From positions 1-64,000 of the forward strand of contig CAWISG010000002.1 of NCBI GenBank assembly GCA_963838735.1: a stretch of 64,000 bases of DNA, read 5' to 3'. The notes beneath the pieces were generated by a model. The model was not told the origin of the DNA. It ran no database searches and was given only the letters and a program-made list of their open reading frames with translations. This DNA is from Parerythrobacter_A sp963838735. Its GTDB lineage: Bacteria > Pseudomonadota > Alphaproteobacteria > Sphingomonadales > Sphingomonadaceae. Positions 1 through 8,987 of the stretch are shown here, piece after piece; the stretch's first letter is position 1, and every line of letters begins with the position of its first letter. The position numbers were made by a program, and so were the translations under genes.

Positions 1-1080
1 GCTGAACTGGTTCTGCCGGGTCGTCACGTCCTGATCGTATAGCTTGAACCGCGTACCGTCCGGGTCCGCAGTCGAGAAGCCATCGAGTTCGCGATAGGCC
101 GTTATGGATTTGAGCGTCGCCGCACCTAGATCGAGCGTGACCGTTCCTGAGAAACCGTACGTCTCGTTGCGCGCTTCGGGACTGTTCGAAGCGAATACGT
201 TGTAGAAGTTGTCAGGGTCCTGCACATCGTTGAGCGCCGCTGGCGGAAAGAACGGGGCGGGCACGATCGCCCGCAAAACGGACGGCGCCGGGTTGGATTT
301 GTCGAGCGAATAGTCGGCCGAGAGATCGATGCGCAGGGTGTCGGTCGGTTCGAACCTGAGCTGTGCCCGACCGCCATAGCGTTCGGTCGCGCCGAACAGT
401 TCACCGGTCACAACATTGGGGGCAAAGCCATCCTGTTCGCGGTAGAAACCCGAAACGCGCACGGCGGCGCTGTCGGCGACCGGCGCGTTCACGCCGACAC
501 TCGCTTCGATGCGATCACGGCTGCCATAGGTGCCGCTCGCGTTCACCGAAAACTCGGTCAGGTCGGGCTGCCGCGAAATGACGCTGATCGCACCACCCAG
601 CGTGTTACGCCCGAACAGCGTTCCCTGCGGCCCCCGCAATACTTCGACGCGAGCGATGTCGCCACTGTCGAGCATCGCGCCGACCGTACGGCCTAGGTAG
701 ACGCCATCGACATACACACCCACGCCGGGATCGTTCGTAATGATGAAATCGAACTGGCCGACGCCGCGAACGAAGAAGTTGGCGTCCGACGAGCCCTGGG
801 GTCCGGTCGTAGAGGTAAGGTTAGGCACGGTCGCAGCGAGATCGTTCACGACGCCGACCCCGGAGGATTGCAGCTGGTCGCCGGTCAATACGCTTACCGC
901 GATGGGCGTGGACTGCAGGTCGCTCTCCCGCCGTTCGGCGGTGATGACGATTTCATCGAGCTGGTTGTCAGCGCGTTGTTGGGTTTCCGCGTCCGCTACT
1001 AACTGGGCGAATGCCGGCACCGCGCTCGTTGCGAATAGTGCTGCGGTGAATGACCTCGTGAATATCCGAAAACCGTTCAT
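1..1080 (-). CDS. TonB-dependent receptor, N-terminal part (cut by window edge)
   Basis: Outer-membrane active-transport receptor powered by TonB, probably for a siderophore or organic substrate. About 360 residues are visible; the rest of the beta barrel lies before base 1. The ATG at 1078-1080 is followed by a signal peptide ending near AVPAFAQ (residues ~1-25) and a TonB-box-like DEIVITAERRE. The plug domain (~residues 50-165) carries the usual GVYVDGVYLGR and VEVLRGPQGTLFGRNT stretches, then the barrel begins. It diverges from the amidohydrolase at 1352 across about 270 bp that must hold both promoters. The pairing with hydrolase, dehydrogenase and SnoaL genes suggests uptake of an organic nutrient instead of iron, which is inference. 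Confidence 0.9.
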   Translation of the reverse strand, partial: MNGFRIFTRSFTAALFATSAVPAFAQLVADAETQQRADNQLDEIVITAERRESDLQSTPIAVSVLTGDQLQSSGVGVVNDLAATVPNLTSTTGPQGSSDANFFVRGVGQFDFIITNDPGVGVYVDGVYLGRTVGAMLDSGDIARVEVLRGPQGTLFGRNTLGGAISVISRQPDLTEFSVNASGTYGSRDRIEASVGVNAPVADSAAVRVSGFYREQDGFAPNVVTGELFGATERYGGRAQLRFEPTDTLRIDLSADYSLDKSNPAPSVLRAIVPAPFFPPAALNDVQDPDNFYNVFASNSPEARNETYGFSGTVTLDLGAATLKSITAYRELDGFSTADPDGTRFKLYDQDVTTRQNQFS

Positions 1081-1351
1081 TGTATCCCCTCTCGCCCGAC
1101 CGTTTGCGGCCCGTATCGCTTTTTGCTGCGCTCATCCGACACTCTCGGAATATTCTGAAACGGCAGAGCGGCGCCTTCAGCGTCACGCCACAGTCACAAA
1201 GCCGGGTGTTATGCGGAAATGAATTCGAGTGCAGCCGCGATGAATAGGTGTCGTCTGGTCCATACGCCGGGAACGCAAACGACTCACGGTTATCGCCGAC
1301 ATGCAATGTTTCATGGCATGCGCTCGTAACCGTTCTGCAAAGTTGCAGCGC

Positions 1352-2848
1352 ATGGTCACCTTATTGACGCAGCCGATCATCGACAGCCTGACTCCCGGAG
1401 AGCGCCTTCCGCGCCTGCCTGTTCCGGCGCAGATCGTTTCAAACGGGGAATTCACGCCGCCGGCACAGACCGTAAACCAGCGCCTGTACCAGTCGCTAAT
1501 GCAGGAAAGCATTGCGAGAAACAGTTCGCAGCAAGATCGGGCGGCGACCGCTTGGGCGAAGACGCCATGTGCAATGGCGAGCGCGTTCGGCATTATGAAC
1601 ACGGTGTATTCGCCGCATTTTTCTGTGACCGAAGGCGAACAGCACGACCAAGCCGAAGCAGTCTCCCGACAGGACCGGCTGTCCGCCCAATTTGTTTTCG
1701 ACGATCAGGTTCATTTCCTGAGGGACGATGCTGATCCGGCTTATTTCGAACCGCTCACCGGGCTGATCGAATTGTCGGCGGAACTGCTGCAGCTGCCGCA
1801 TGCGCGCACGTTCGATATCGAGCACATAAAATTCGCGCATTTCCTGAAAGCCATCTTTCTCGACAGCGATACCAAGGTGGCCCTGCTTTCGGGTGCCCCT
1901 TCGGAGGGCGTTCCCATGCTGACGAACGATCAGATGGCGCAGGCACGCGCCGCGGTAAATTCAGTTGCGGGGGAACGCCGACTGCTGACGCACGCAGTGC
2001 TGGGGCCGGGGCATGACGGCTGGCTCGATGAAATGGACCGCGTTCATGCCGAGCTCAAACCTGATGGCTGGAAAGGCTATTGCGTCGGCGAACCGTTCTC
2101 CCCCTCGGAGAAACGCTATCGGCTGGATGACGAGGCATTAATGTATCCGGCCTACGAACGCATCGCTGCGGCAGGCGTGCGAAACGTCTGCATACACAAG
2201 GGCTTGCTGCCAGAGAACGCGGACGAGGTGATGCCGGGCGCGGAACCGTTCGCCAAGGTCGATGATGTCGGCAAGGTAGCGCAGGATTGGCCCCACTTGA
2301 ACTTCGTGATCTATCACGCAGCCTACCGGACCATACCGCAGCCCACCGAAGCGGAACTGCACCGGTTCGAGGCGACCGGAAGAATTGACTGGGTCAGTGA
2401 CCTTGCCGCCATCCCGGCGCAATACGGTGTCGATAATGTCTACGCGGACATCGGGGCCAGCTTCGCTTTTACAGTGCTCACCCACCCCCGGCTCGCCGCT
2501 GCGATGGTCGGCATGCTTATCAAGGGGCTGGGTGCCGATCATGTACTCTGGGGAACCGATTCCGTTTGGTATGGCAGTCCGCAATGGCAGATCGAGGCGT
2601 TCCGCAGACTCATCATGCCGCCGGATCTCGTCGAACGGTTCGGCTATGCCGATCTGGGCGGCGACGACAGCCCGATACGCCGTGCCATCCTCGGCGAAAA
2701 TGCAGCGCGCCTCTATAATGTAAACACGGCCGATTACTGCGCCAACGGACTGGAAGAAACGCACCTCGAAAGGATCGTGAAAGACTATCGCGCAGCTGGC
2801 GGCACGCCTGACCACGCGGTTCACGGCTATGCCGCGGGGGGAGACTAA
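1352..2848 (+). CDS. Amidohydrolase family (TIM-barrel metal-dependent hydrolase)
   Basis: Predicted amidohydrolase-2-type hydrolase or decarboxylase of about 498 residues. An in-frame ATG exists at 1301, but the ATG at 1352 (MVTLLTQPII) fits the usual family start better and avoids a Cys-rich leader. The N-terminal PAQIVSNGEFTPPAQT stretch and an internal hydrophobic segment (~residues 60-80) are typical of a large, poorly characterised subgroup. The C-terminal half has VIYHAAYRT and LWGTDSVWYGSPQWQIEAFRRL, where the metal-binding His and Asp of the barrel would be expected. The substrate is unknown. The SDR start lies just past its stop, so the two are probably co-transcribed. Confidence 0.8.
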   Translation: MVTLLTQPIIDSLTPGERLPRLPVPAQIVSNGEFTPPAQTVNQRLYQSLMQESIARNSSQQDRAATAWAKTPCAMASAFGIMNTVYSPHFSVTEGEQHDQAEAVSRQDRLSAQFVFDDQVHFLRDDADPAYFEPLTGLIELSAELLQLPHARTFDIEHIKFAHFLKAIFLDSDTKVALLSGAPSEGVPMLTNDQMAQARAAVNSVAGERRLLTHAVLGPGHDGWLDEMDRVHAELKPDGWKGYCVGEPFSPSEKRYRLDDEALMYPAYERIAAAGVRNVCIHKGLLPENADEVMPGAEPFAKVDDVGKVAQDWPHLNFVIYHAAYRTIPQPTEAELHRFEATGRIDWVSDLAAIPAQYGVDNVYADIGASFAFTVLTHPRLAAAMVGMLIKGLGADHVLWGTDSVWYGSPQWQIEAFRRLIMPPDLVERFGYADLGGDDSPIRRAILGENAARLYNVNTADYCANGLEETHLERIVKDYRAAGGTPDHAVHGYAAGGD

Positions 2849-2849
2849 C

Positions 2850-3584
2850 GTGCTCGACGGACGCAACATCATCGTGACGGGTGCCGCCAGCGGCATCGGT
2901 GCCGCCGCCGCGCGACTGTTCGCAGGTTACGGTGCGGCGGTGCTGCTGGTCGATCGCGATCAAACGGTTCACGCGGTCGCAAAAGAGATCGACGCAGGTG
3001 CGCTGGTTGCAGATATCCGCGATCCGACCACGATGCCCCGCGCCCTTGCCGACTTTCCCAACTGCGACGGCGCGTTCAACAACGCCGGGATCGAGGGGAT
3101 GGGCGGGGCGATGTGCCCGATGACCGACTACCCTGACGAGGAGTTCGAGAAGGTCATGGGCGTGAATGTCGAAGGCTTGTGGCTTTGCCTGAAAGCCCAG
3201 CTCAGGGCGTTTCGCGACCAGGAAGACGGTGCCGTCGTCAACACGTCCAGCGTGATGGGCTGGCTGGGTGCTTCGGGTCTTGCCGCCTATGTCGCATCGA
3301 AGCACGCCGTCGTAGGGCTGACCCGAACGGCTGCATTGGAGGCGGCACCGTACAAGGTCCGCGTCAACGCCGTTCTCCCCGGGGCGGTGGCCACCCCGAT
3401 GCTTGTCGAACGCGGGTTCCAAGCCAACCCGGAGTTCGCCGAACACGCTGCGGCTGCGCACCCGCTGGGTCGTATTGCCCGGCCGGAGGAAGTCGCAGAA
3501 GCAGCAGCCTGGCTGCTGTCCGACAAGGCCAGCTTCGTAACCGGGCATACGCTGGCCGTCGATGGGGGGATGTCGATACAATGA
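2850..3584 (+). CDS. Short-chain dehydrogenase/reductase (SDR)
   Basis: NAD(P)-dependent oxidoreductase of about 244 residues. The Rossmann motif TGAASGIG is near the N-terminus, NNAG follows at about residue 77, and the catalytic set is the Ser of VNTSSVMG with YVASK. It ends with the classic GHTLAVDGGMS. I prefer the GTG at 2850, because GGGGGAGA sits about 6 bases upstream and the protein then begins at LDGRNIIVTG. The ATG at 2829 would overlap the upstream gene and add seven residues. The stop overlaps the next ATG as ATGA, which implies translational coupling. The substrate is probably a hydroxyl or keto intermediate of the same pathway, by inference. Confidence 0.88.
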   Translation: MLDGRNIIVTGAASGIGAAAARLFAGYGAAVLLVDRDQTVHAVAKEIDAGALVADIRDPTTMPRALADFPNCDGAFNNAGIEGMGGAMCPMTDYPDEEFEKVMGVNVEGLWLCLKAQLRAFRDQEDGAVVNTSSVMGWLGASGLAAYVASKHAVVGLTRTAALEAAPYKVRVNAVLPGAVATPMLVERGFQANPEFAEHAAAAHPLGRIARPEEVAEAAAWLLSDKASFVTGHTLAVDGGMSIQ

Positions 3585-4519
3585 ATACTGATAAAGCCAA
3601 CATAAAGAAGGCGTTGCAAGACCAGATCGAACGGGTCTGGGGCTTGGGCGAAGTTGCCCTAGTCGATAGCAATTACACCGTTGACGTGATCGATCACATG
3701 CCGATCGAGGGTCAGCCGACAGGCCGCGACGCGCTGAAGGAAGTTGTGAAACAGTTTCGCTCGGCTATACCCGATCTGTCTATGACGCTGCACGGCACGC
3801 TGGCTGCGGGCGAATACGGCGTCGATGTCTGGACCCTTTCCGGCACGCACTCCAGTCCGTTCGCAGGGCTTCCTGCATCCGGGGCTGATGTGAATTTTTC
3901 CGGGATCGACATGGTCCGGGTGGAGCACGATCGCATCGCCGAACTCTGGCATGTCGAGGAGCTGGCGCATTTCGAACGTCAGATCGGCGCATCGACGGGG
4001 AGCTTCGGCACACCCAGCGCGGTCGCAGCTGTTCCGGCCGCGTCGCAGGACCCGGACTACCAGCCCGGCCGAAATGCCATCGTGCCAGGAGAAGAAGACT
4101 TTACCGCGCTGGAACGCCGCAACCTAGGCATAGCAAGGCGGCATATTGAAGAGATCTGGGCGCGAGGGCGGTCCGAATTGTGTTACGAAATGTACCACCC
4201 CGATGTTGTCGATCACAACCCGGCCCCGGATCAGCGCCCGGGTATCGACGGCATCGTCGATGTGCTCGGCTGGCTGCGCGAAGCAGTCCCCGATCTGCGA
4301 ATGAACATCGCATGCTATATCGTGGACGAAGACTGGATCGCCGATCGCTGGGTCATGACAGGCACGCATGACGGCGCGCCGCTGATGGGTGTTCCGGCTC
4401 AGGGGCGTACGTTCCGCATAAATGGGATGGATGTCGCCAGGCTGGATGGAGAAGGGCTGATAACCGACATTTGGCACTGCGAAGAATTCGCCAGCCTGTT
4501 GCGCCAGGTAAGCGATTAA
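3581..4519 (+). CDS. Tandem SnoaL-like (NTF2-fold) protein
   Basis: A 312-residue protein built of two successive SnoaL/polyketide-cyclase-like domains (~residues 1-135 and ~160-312). Both carry the family pattern: a V-x-DHxP/HNP segment (VIDHMPIEGQPTG; VVDHNPAPDQRPG), then IPDLSMTL or VPDLRMNI, then a GTH..P..G.P..G segment and WHVEE or WHCEE. Such folds act as small-molecule cyclases, isomerases, hydratases or binding proteins. The open frame extends upstream to 3179, but the ATG at 3581 overlaps the SDR stop as ATGA and is the credible start. Two fused copies in one chain could form an intramolecular dimer. Substrate unknown. Confidence 0.85.
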   Translation: MNTDKANIKKALQDQIERVWGLGEVALVDSNYTVDVIDHMPIEGQPTGRDALKEVVKQFRSAIPDLSMTLHGTLAAGEYGVDVWTLSGTHSSPFAGLPASGADVNFSGIDMVRVEHDRIAELWHVEELAHFERQIGASTGSFGTPSAVAAVPAASQDPDYQPGRNAIVPGEEDFTALERRNLGIARRHIEEIWARGRSELCYEMYHPDVVDHNPAPDQRPGIDGIVDVLGWLREAVPDLRMNIACYIVDEDWIADRWVMTGTHDGAPLMGVPAQGRTFRINGMDVARLDGEGLITDIWHCEEFASLLRQVSD

Positions 4520-4883
4520 ACACGACCGGCGGTATTCAAGTAGCGCCGAAGCATCTTGGCGAGGATGCGAGGTCTCAAGACGCTGCGAATAGCCAACACG
4601 GAGTCATTCATTTCACATATTCAAAGCTTTTAATTATCAAATTTTTGTAGAGTGCTGATGAGCTTATTCTTCACGCAGATGGAGCGTAACGCTAGTTTTT
4701 ACGATCGATGTTCGCCACGAACAATAACAGGCTGCCTCAGCCAGCCGGCGTGTAGCGCCTATCCCGTATAAAGCCGCCCCCCTCTTTCGTGCAACGGTTC
4801 CCTCAAAGTCTCTCCGCCAATACATGGATGGCAATGCAACCCAATGGACTTCGGTAAAACGGAACAGGGATAAGTTGTGGGAG

Positions 4884-4988
4884 TTTCCGCGGCTTGCGGA
4901 CGTCTATGGAAGCCAGCGGAAAAGCCGGTGGCGGAGACGGAGGGATTCGTTTTCCGCAAGTAAGCCCTTAATTTATAGTATTTTCCGC
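4884..4988. repeat. TTTTCCGC repeats around the left att-like core
   Basis: TTTCCGC occurs at 4884-4890, its inverse GCGGAAAA at 4916-4923, and TTTTCCGC at 4950-4957 and 4981-4988. The copies at 4916 and 4950 form an inverted pair bracketing the 21-bp core. They could be recombinase core-arm or accessory-factor sites; that function is inferred from position only. Confidence 0.4.
4929..4949 (-). repeat. att-like direct repeat of the tRNA-Ser(GCT) 3' end (left copy)
   Basis: These 21 bases are identical to 21149-21169, the 3' end of the tRNA-Ser gene including encoded CCA and the 3' acceptor/T-arm half. A similar AAAAGCCG precedes both copies, with one base of spacing difference. Such a displaced piece of tRNA 3' end is the footprint of site-specific integration by a tyrosine recombinase. 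The intact tRNA is on the minus strand with its 3' end facing this copy, the geometry expected of an island inserted at the tRNA. Confidence 0.75.
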
Positions 4989-5362
4989 AGATTTCGGAGG
5001 GACTTATGCCCCTATTTGTACCCCCGATTATAGACCGCAATCGGCGATGTGATTTGAAGCTATCGGCCGCTTCCTACCTGTCGGCTATTTTCCCATGAAC
5101 TTTTTTGAGGTAAGGAACGTCCGCTTTGCGCCCCAGCATCGGACACCTAGGAGTTCGCCACTGGTGCGTAAAAGCGGACGTTCATCCATGATTTGCCTGA
5201 CGGCGCGCATACGCACAAATGTCGTTTGATGAAGAGTTACTGCAAGTTGCCCGAAAGATGGTATCACTATAGTTTTACGTTTCGACGCCTATGATTTAAA
5301 ATTAGAACACTTCAATTTTTTACAAAATGTAAAATACTACGTTTTTTGTCAGCCTTTTCAAA

Positions 5363-6260
5363 TCAATCGAGTTCTTTGGTCACAACATGGACTGGACGAG
5401 CGAACACAAGCACCGTTATACCTACCATCGCAGAAATGAGCGAGCCTGTAATAACTCCCATCTTGACGCCGTCCATTTGAGCCGGATCAACAATCGCAAG
5501 ACCGCCGATGAACAGCTCATCGTAAAGCCTATTCCGGCGAAGCTCGACAGGCCATAGTGCTGCAAATACGAAACACCCTCAGCCATGTCCGCGTTGCCAC
5601 TCTTCAACGCAAGGACGCACGCGCCGAGGATACCCAGCTGTTTTTCGACGACAAGCCCGGCGGCGATGCCAGGTGACAACGGCGCTAATAACGCATCAAG
5701 ACCAACGCCAGCGAACGATACCCCGGCATTTGCAAAAGCGAAGATCGGCAGAACAACGAAAGCAATCCAGGGGTGCAACCTGTGTTCGAAGGTTGCGAGT
5801 GGCATGAACGCCGGACTTAAGCACGAATACTCACAGCATTAGCGCGACAAGCGCATAAGGCCATATCTGCGCCACGTCCGACCGGTTGAGCAGCCACAGG
5901 GCGCCAAGCGGCAACATTGTCAGCGCCATCATATCCAGCTTCAACTCTGCTGTGTAGAACACGGTAATGATCGTGATTGCGCCGATATCGTCGATGATCG
6001 CAACCGCCAGAAGAGCGCTTTCAGCGCCACAGGTGCCCTGTTGCCGGGTAGCGCGAGCATCCCCAAAGCAAAGATGATATCCGTCGCCGCCGGGATCGCC
6101 CAACCTTCAAGGGCTAGGCCAACACCGATAGGCAGAAATCGGCGCCCCTTGCATTGGCTCAAATCATGGCGAGCACGGCCGACAAGATCAGCGCAATTCC
6201 GCCCGCAGCCTCTTTGCTAATAAATCGCGAAGCATGGGTGTGCCAACTGCAGGTCTGGAT
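5363..6260 (-). pseudogene. nhaA: Na+/H+ antiporter NhaA, degraded
   Basis: Pieces of NhaA lie in order on the minus strand in different frames. Near 6230-6165 is an N-terminal helix (EAAGGIALILSAVLAMI) interrupted by TGA. Near 6110 is the functional-core motif ALEGWAIPAATDIIFALGMLAL, then AIIDDIGAITIITVFY in another frame. Next come LHPWIAFVVLPIFAFANAGVS near 5780 and a C-terminal helix (GVITGSLISAMVGITVLVF) near 5440, ending at a TGA at 5363-5365. About 80 residues between the first helix and the GWAIPAATD region are missing, and there are at least two frameshifts. The gene is clearly dead. It lies just inside the left island boundary. Confidence 0.85.
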
Positions 6261-6389
6261 TGGGACATGCCATGACGAATAGACTGGAGCGTATTGGAGG
6301 GTAAAATCCGGGATAAATAGTCAACCCGCTCAATCCAGATCCGATTAGATAAAGCCTTGCAGACGTTAAACGCCTAACAGTTGTCCTTC

Positions 6390-7241
6390 ATGGACCAGTA
6401 TCAAGTTACCAGATCCCTTCGTTCCCGCGTGCGATCATTCGTGGAAACGCCCAGGTTCGAACAGGTCGTGATTGCGGTGATCGTCACCAACGCAATAGGG
6501 CTGGGTCTCGAAACATTCCCGGCGGTGATGGCTCGGTTCGGTGGCGTCATCACACTGCTCGATCGTGTCGCATTGAGCATCTTCGTGCTGGAACTCGGGC
6601 TCAAGCTGTTCGCCTACCGCGCTGGCTTTTTCCGCAATGGTTGGAATGTCTTCGACTTTGTAATCGTAAGCGTAGCGTTGGTCCCTGCTTCGCAGCAGTT
6701 TTCGGTATTGCGCGCGTTGCGTGTTTTACGGGCACTTAGATTGGTGTCCGCGATCCCCAGCATGCGCAAAGTGATCGTGGGGCTGTTCAGTGCGATCCCA
6801 AGCATCGGAACGGTCATCGTCATGCTGTTGCTGCTGTTCTACATCAGCGCCGTAATGGCGACGAAGCTGTTCGGGGCGACCTTTCCGGAATGGTTCGGCA
6901 CGCTGGGTTCGTCCTTTTACTCGTTGTTCCAGATCATGACGCTGGAAAGCTGGTCGATGGGGATCGTGCGCCCGGTTATGGAGGAATACCCTTACGCGTG
7001 GGCGTTTTTCGTACCCTTCATCATGCTCACAAGCTTTATCGTGCTGAACCTGTTTATTGGTGTCATCGTCAACGCCATGTCGGAAGCAACCGATGAGGAA
7101 GCGCATGACGAACGGGACTTGATATTGCGCGAACTGAAGGCCCTTGGGAACGAAGTGCGCCGATTGCGCGAAGCTTCCGAACAAGACCGTGATCGCCCTA
7201 AACGGTCAGAGCATTCACAGAACGACGCACCCCTGCAATAG
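6390..7241 (+). CDS. Voltage-gated sodium channel, bacterial NaV type
   Basis: Homotetrameric six-helix ion channel of the BacNaV (NaChBac/NavAb) family, 283 residues, normal length. S1 starts near residue 25. S4 (~107-119) has regularly spaced arginines in VLRALRVLRALRLV. The pore turret and filter read TLESWSM (184-190), the sodium-selective signature. S6 ends in FIVLNLFIGVIVNAM, and a C-terminal Glu/Arg-rich coiled coil (EEAHDERDLILRELKALGNEVRRL) would tetramerise the channel. A TTG at 6381 gives three more residues, but the ATG at 6390 is preferred. It is intact between two broken transporter genes. Likely roles in family members are motility and salt or pH response. Confidence 0.93.
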   Translation: MDQYQVTRSLRSRVRSFVETPRFEQVVIAVIVTNAIGLGLETFPAVMARFGGVITLLDRVALSIFVLELGLKLFAYRAGFFRNGWNVFDFVIVSVALVPASQQFSVLRALRVLRALRLVSAIPSMRKVIVGLFSAIPSIGTVIVMLLLLFYISAVMATKLFGATFPEWFGTLGSSFYSLFQIMTLESWSMGIVRPVMEEYPYAWAFFVPFIMLTSFIVLNLFIGVIVNAMSEATDEEAHDERDLILRELKALGNEVRRLREASEQDRDRPKRSEHSQNDAPLQ

Positions 7242-7329
7242 ACCTTTTTGTATTTGTTATGCAGGTTAATACGAGACCAAAGCCAGATCTTGTCCGCACG
7301 ATAGCGGCGACACAACCCAAACTGGAGCG

Positions 7330-8924
7330 ATGTACATGGGCACGGCGGAACGCGCAGACGGCAAGCCCAAACGCAACGGCTTCACACGGTTTCTCGATGG
7401 GGTGGAGCGGCTGGGTAATCTGCTACCCCATCCGGTCACTCTGTTTGCGATTCTCGCTTTAGGCATCGTTCTGCTGTCCGGTCTGTTCGGCTGGATGGAG
7501 CTCGCCGTTACCGATCCGCGTCCCGCAGGTTCCACAGGCGTTGCCGAGGATGGTATGATCAGGGCGGTCAGTCTGATGGATGGCGACGGTATCCGGCGGA
7601 TATTTACCGGACTTGTCGACAACTTCACCAGCTTTGCTCCACTCGGCGTCGTGCTGGTGGCAATGATCGGTGTGGGCGTGGCGGAAAAATCCGGCCTGCT
7701 GTCGGCGGCGGTTCGCGCAATGGTTCTGTCGGCTCCGCCGCACATGGTGACCGTTGCCATCGTATTTGCGGGTATCGTGTCCAACACGGCGTCGGAAGTG
7801 GGGTATGTCGTTCTGATCCCCCTGGCCGCCGGTATCTCTATGCCTTGGGACGGCATCCCCTGGCCGGGATGGCTGCGGCGTTCGCCGGCGTGTCGGGCGG
7901 TTACAGCGCCAATCTGTTGATCGGGACGATCGATCCCCTGCTTGCCGGCATTACGGAAGAGGCTGCGCGTCTGATCGATCCCGACTACACCGTTGTCGCC
8001 ACAGCGAACTGGTATTTCATGGTCGCTTCCACCTTCCTTATTACCGCTATCGGTTCGCTGGTGACGATCTTCATCGTCGAGCCGAAACTTGGAAAATACG
8101 ATCCTGCGCGTGCCGATGGAACGATATTGGACGATCGCATGATGGAGCCGATCGCCGATAAGGAGCGCAAGGGGCTGCGGTGGACCGGTGTCGCCCTGCT
8201 GGGTGTTCTGGGGCTCATGGCGCTGACTCTGTTTCCCGAGTGGGGCGTGCTGCGAAATGCCGATACAGACGACCGGATCGATTCCCCATTCTTCAAGGGG
8301 TTCGTCGTCTGGAACTTGATCTTCTTCGTCGTGCTGGGTTACGTTTACGGACGCGTGGTCGGCACGATGAAAACGGATCGCGACGTGATCGACGCAATGG
8401 CGGCGGCACTGGCGTCGCTCGGCCTTTATATCGTTCTGGTATTCTTCGCGGCGCAGTTCGTAGCGTTTTTCGGTTGGACCAATCTGGGCGCGATTACCGC
8501 CGTAACGGGGTCTCAGTTTCTTCTCGGTACTGGGATGACCGGGCCTGCGATATTCTTTGTGTTCATCCTGTTGTGTGCCTTGATCAACCTGTCGCTGGGC
8601 TCGGCGTCGGCGCAATGGGCTGTGACCGCCCCAATCTTCGTGCCGATGCTGATGCTGATCGGATATTCACCCGAAGTCATTCAATCGGCGTACCGCATCG
8701 GCGATTCCAGCACCAATATCATCACGCCGATGATGAGTTACTTCGGTCTTATCCTTGCATGGGCAACGCGATATGACCGGAACCTCGGCGTCGGCACGCT
8801 GATTGCCATGATGCTGCCATACACTATTTTCTTCTTGCTGTTCTGGTCGGCGTTTTTCTACGTATGGGTATTCGCGCTCGGCATACCGGTGGGGCCAGGC
8901 TCGCCGACCTATTACCTGCCGTGA
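7330..8924 (+). pseudogene. AbgT-family transporter, single frameshift
   Basis: Encodes a protein of about 530 residues of the AbgT (p-aminobenzoyl-glutamate transporter) family, whose members carry folate catabolites or export sulfonamides. The first frame runs 7330-7920 with FTSFAPLGVVLVAMIGVGVAEKSGL and GIVSNTASEVGYVVLIPLAA. The second, up to 8924, continues with YALGRHPLAGMAAAFAGVSGGYSAN and helices to the end. The two join if one base is restored near 7837 (GGTATC-TC-TATGCC, where ATC TTC TAT is expected). Everything else is intact, so the break is either very recent or a sequencing error. Start could be the ATG at 7330 or 7336. Confidence 0.85.
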
Positions 8925-8987
8925 CACTCCTAGATAATCGAGGGAATGGATGCCGGGCATACGGTGGCGAGCCTGACCGTGCCGAAA

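Larger units (their letters stand above)
4520..5362. other. Gene-poor interval holding the left island boundary
   Basis: No convincing gene is seen over about 840 bases. Short open frames here have no recognisable domain, and several run through the tRNA-like repeat. The segment contains a tRNA-Ser 3'-end fragment at 4929-4949 with flanking TTTTCCGC-type repeats, after which the sequence becomes AT-rich toward the nhaA remnant. No integrase or recombinase frame was found next to it. Confidence 0.6.

Noticed and set aside
3179..3580. N-terminal extension of the SnoaL-like gene
   Set aside because: It overlaps the SDR gene in another frame, and the ATG at 3581 with the ATGA overlap is the natural start.
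4516..4610. 31-codon frame on the minus strand starting at 4610
   Set aside because: Too short, no homology-like features, and no ribosome binding site. It is probably chance.
4824..5033. 69-codon frame on the plus strand through the att-like repeat
   Set aside because: Rich in Arg from the tRNA-like sequence, with no domain and no Shine-Dalgarno site.
5085..5267. 60-codon frame on the minus strand in the left boundary region
   Set aside because: No recognisable family, weak start context; kept within the gene-free interval.
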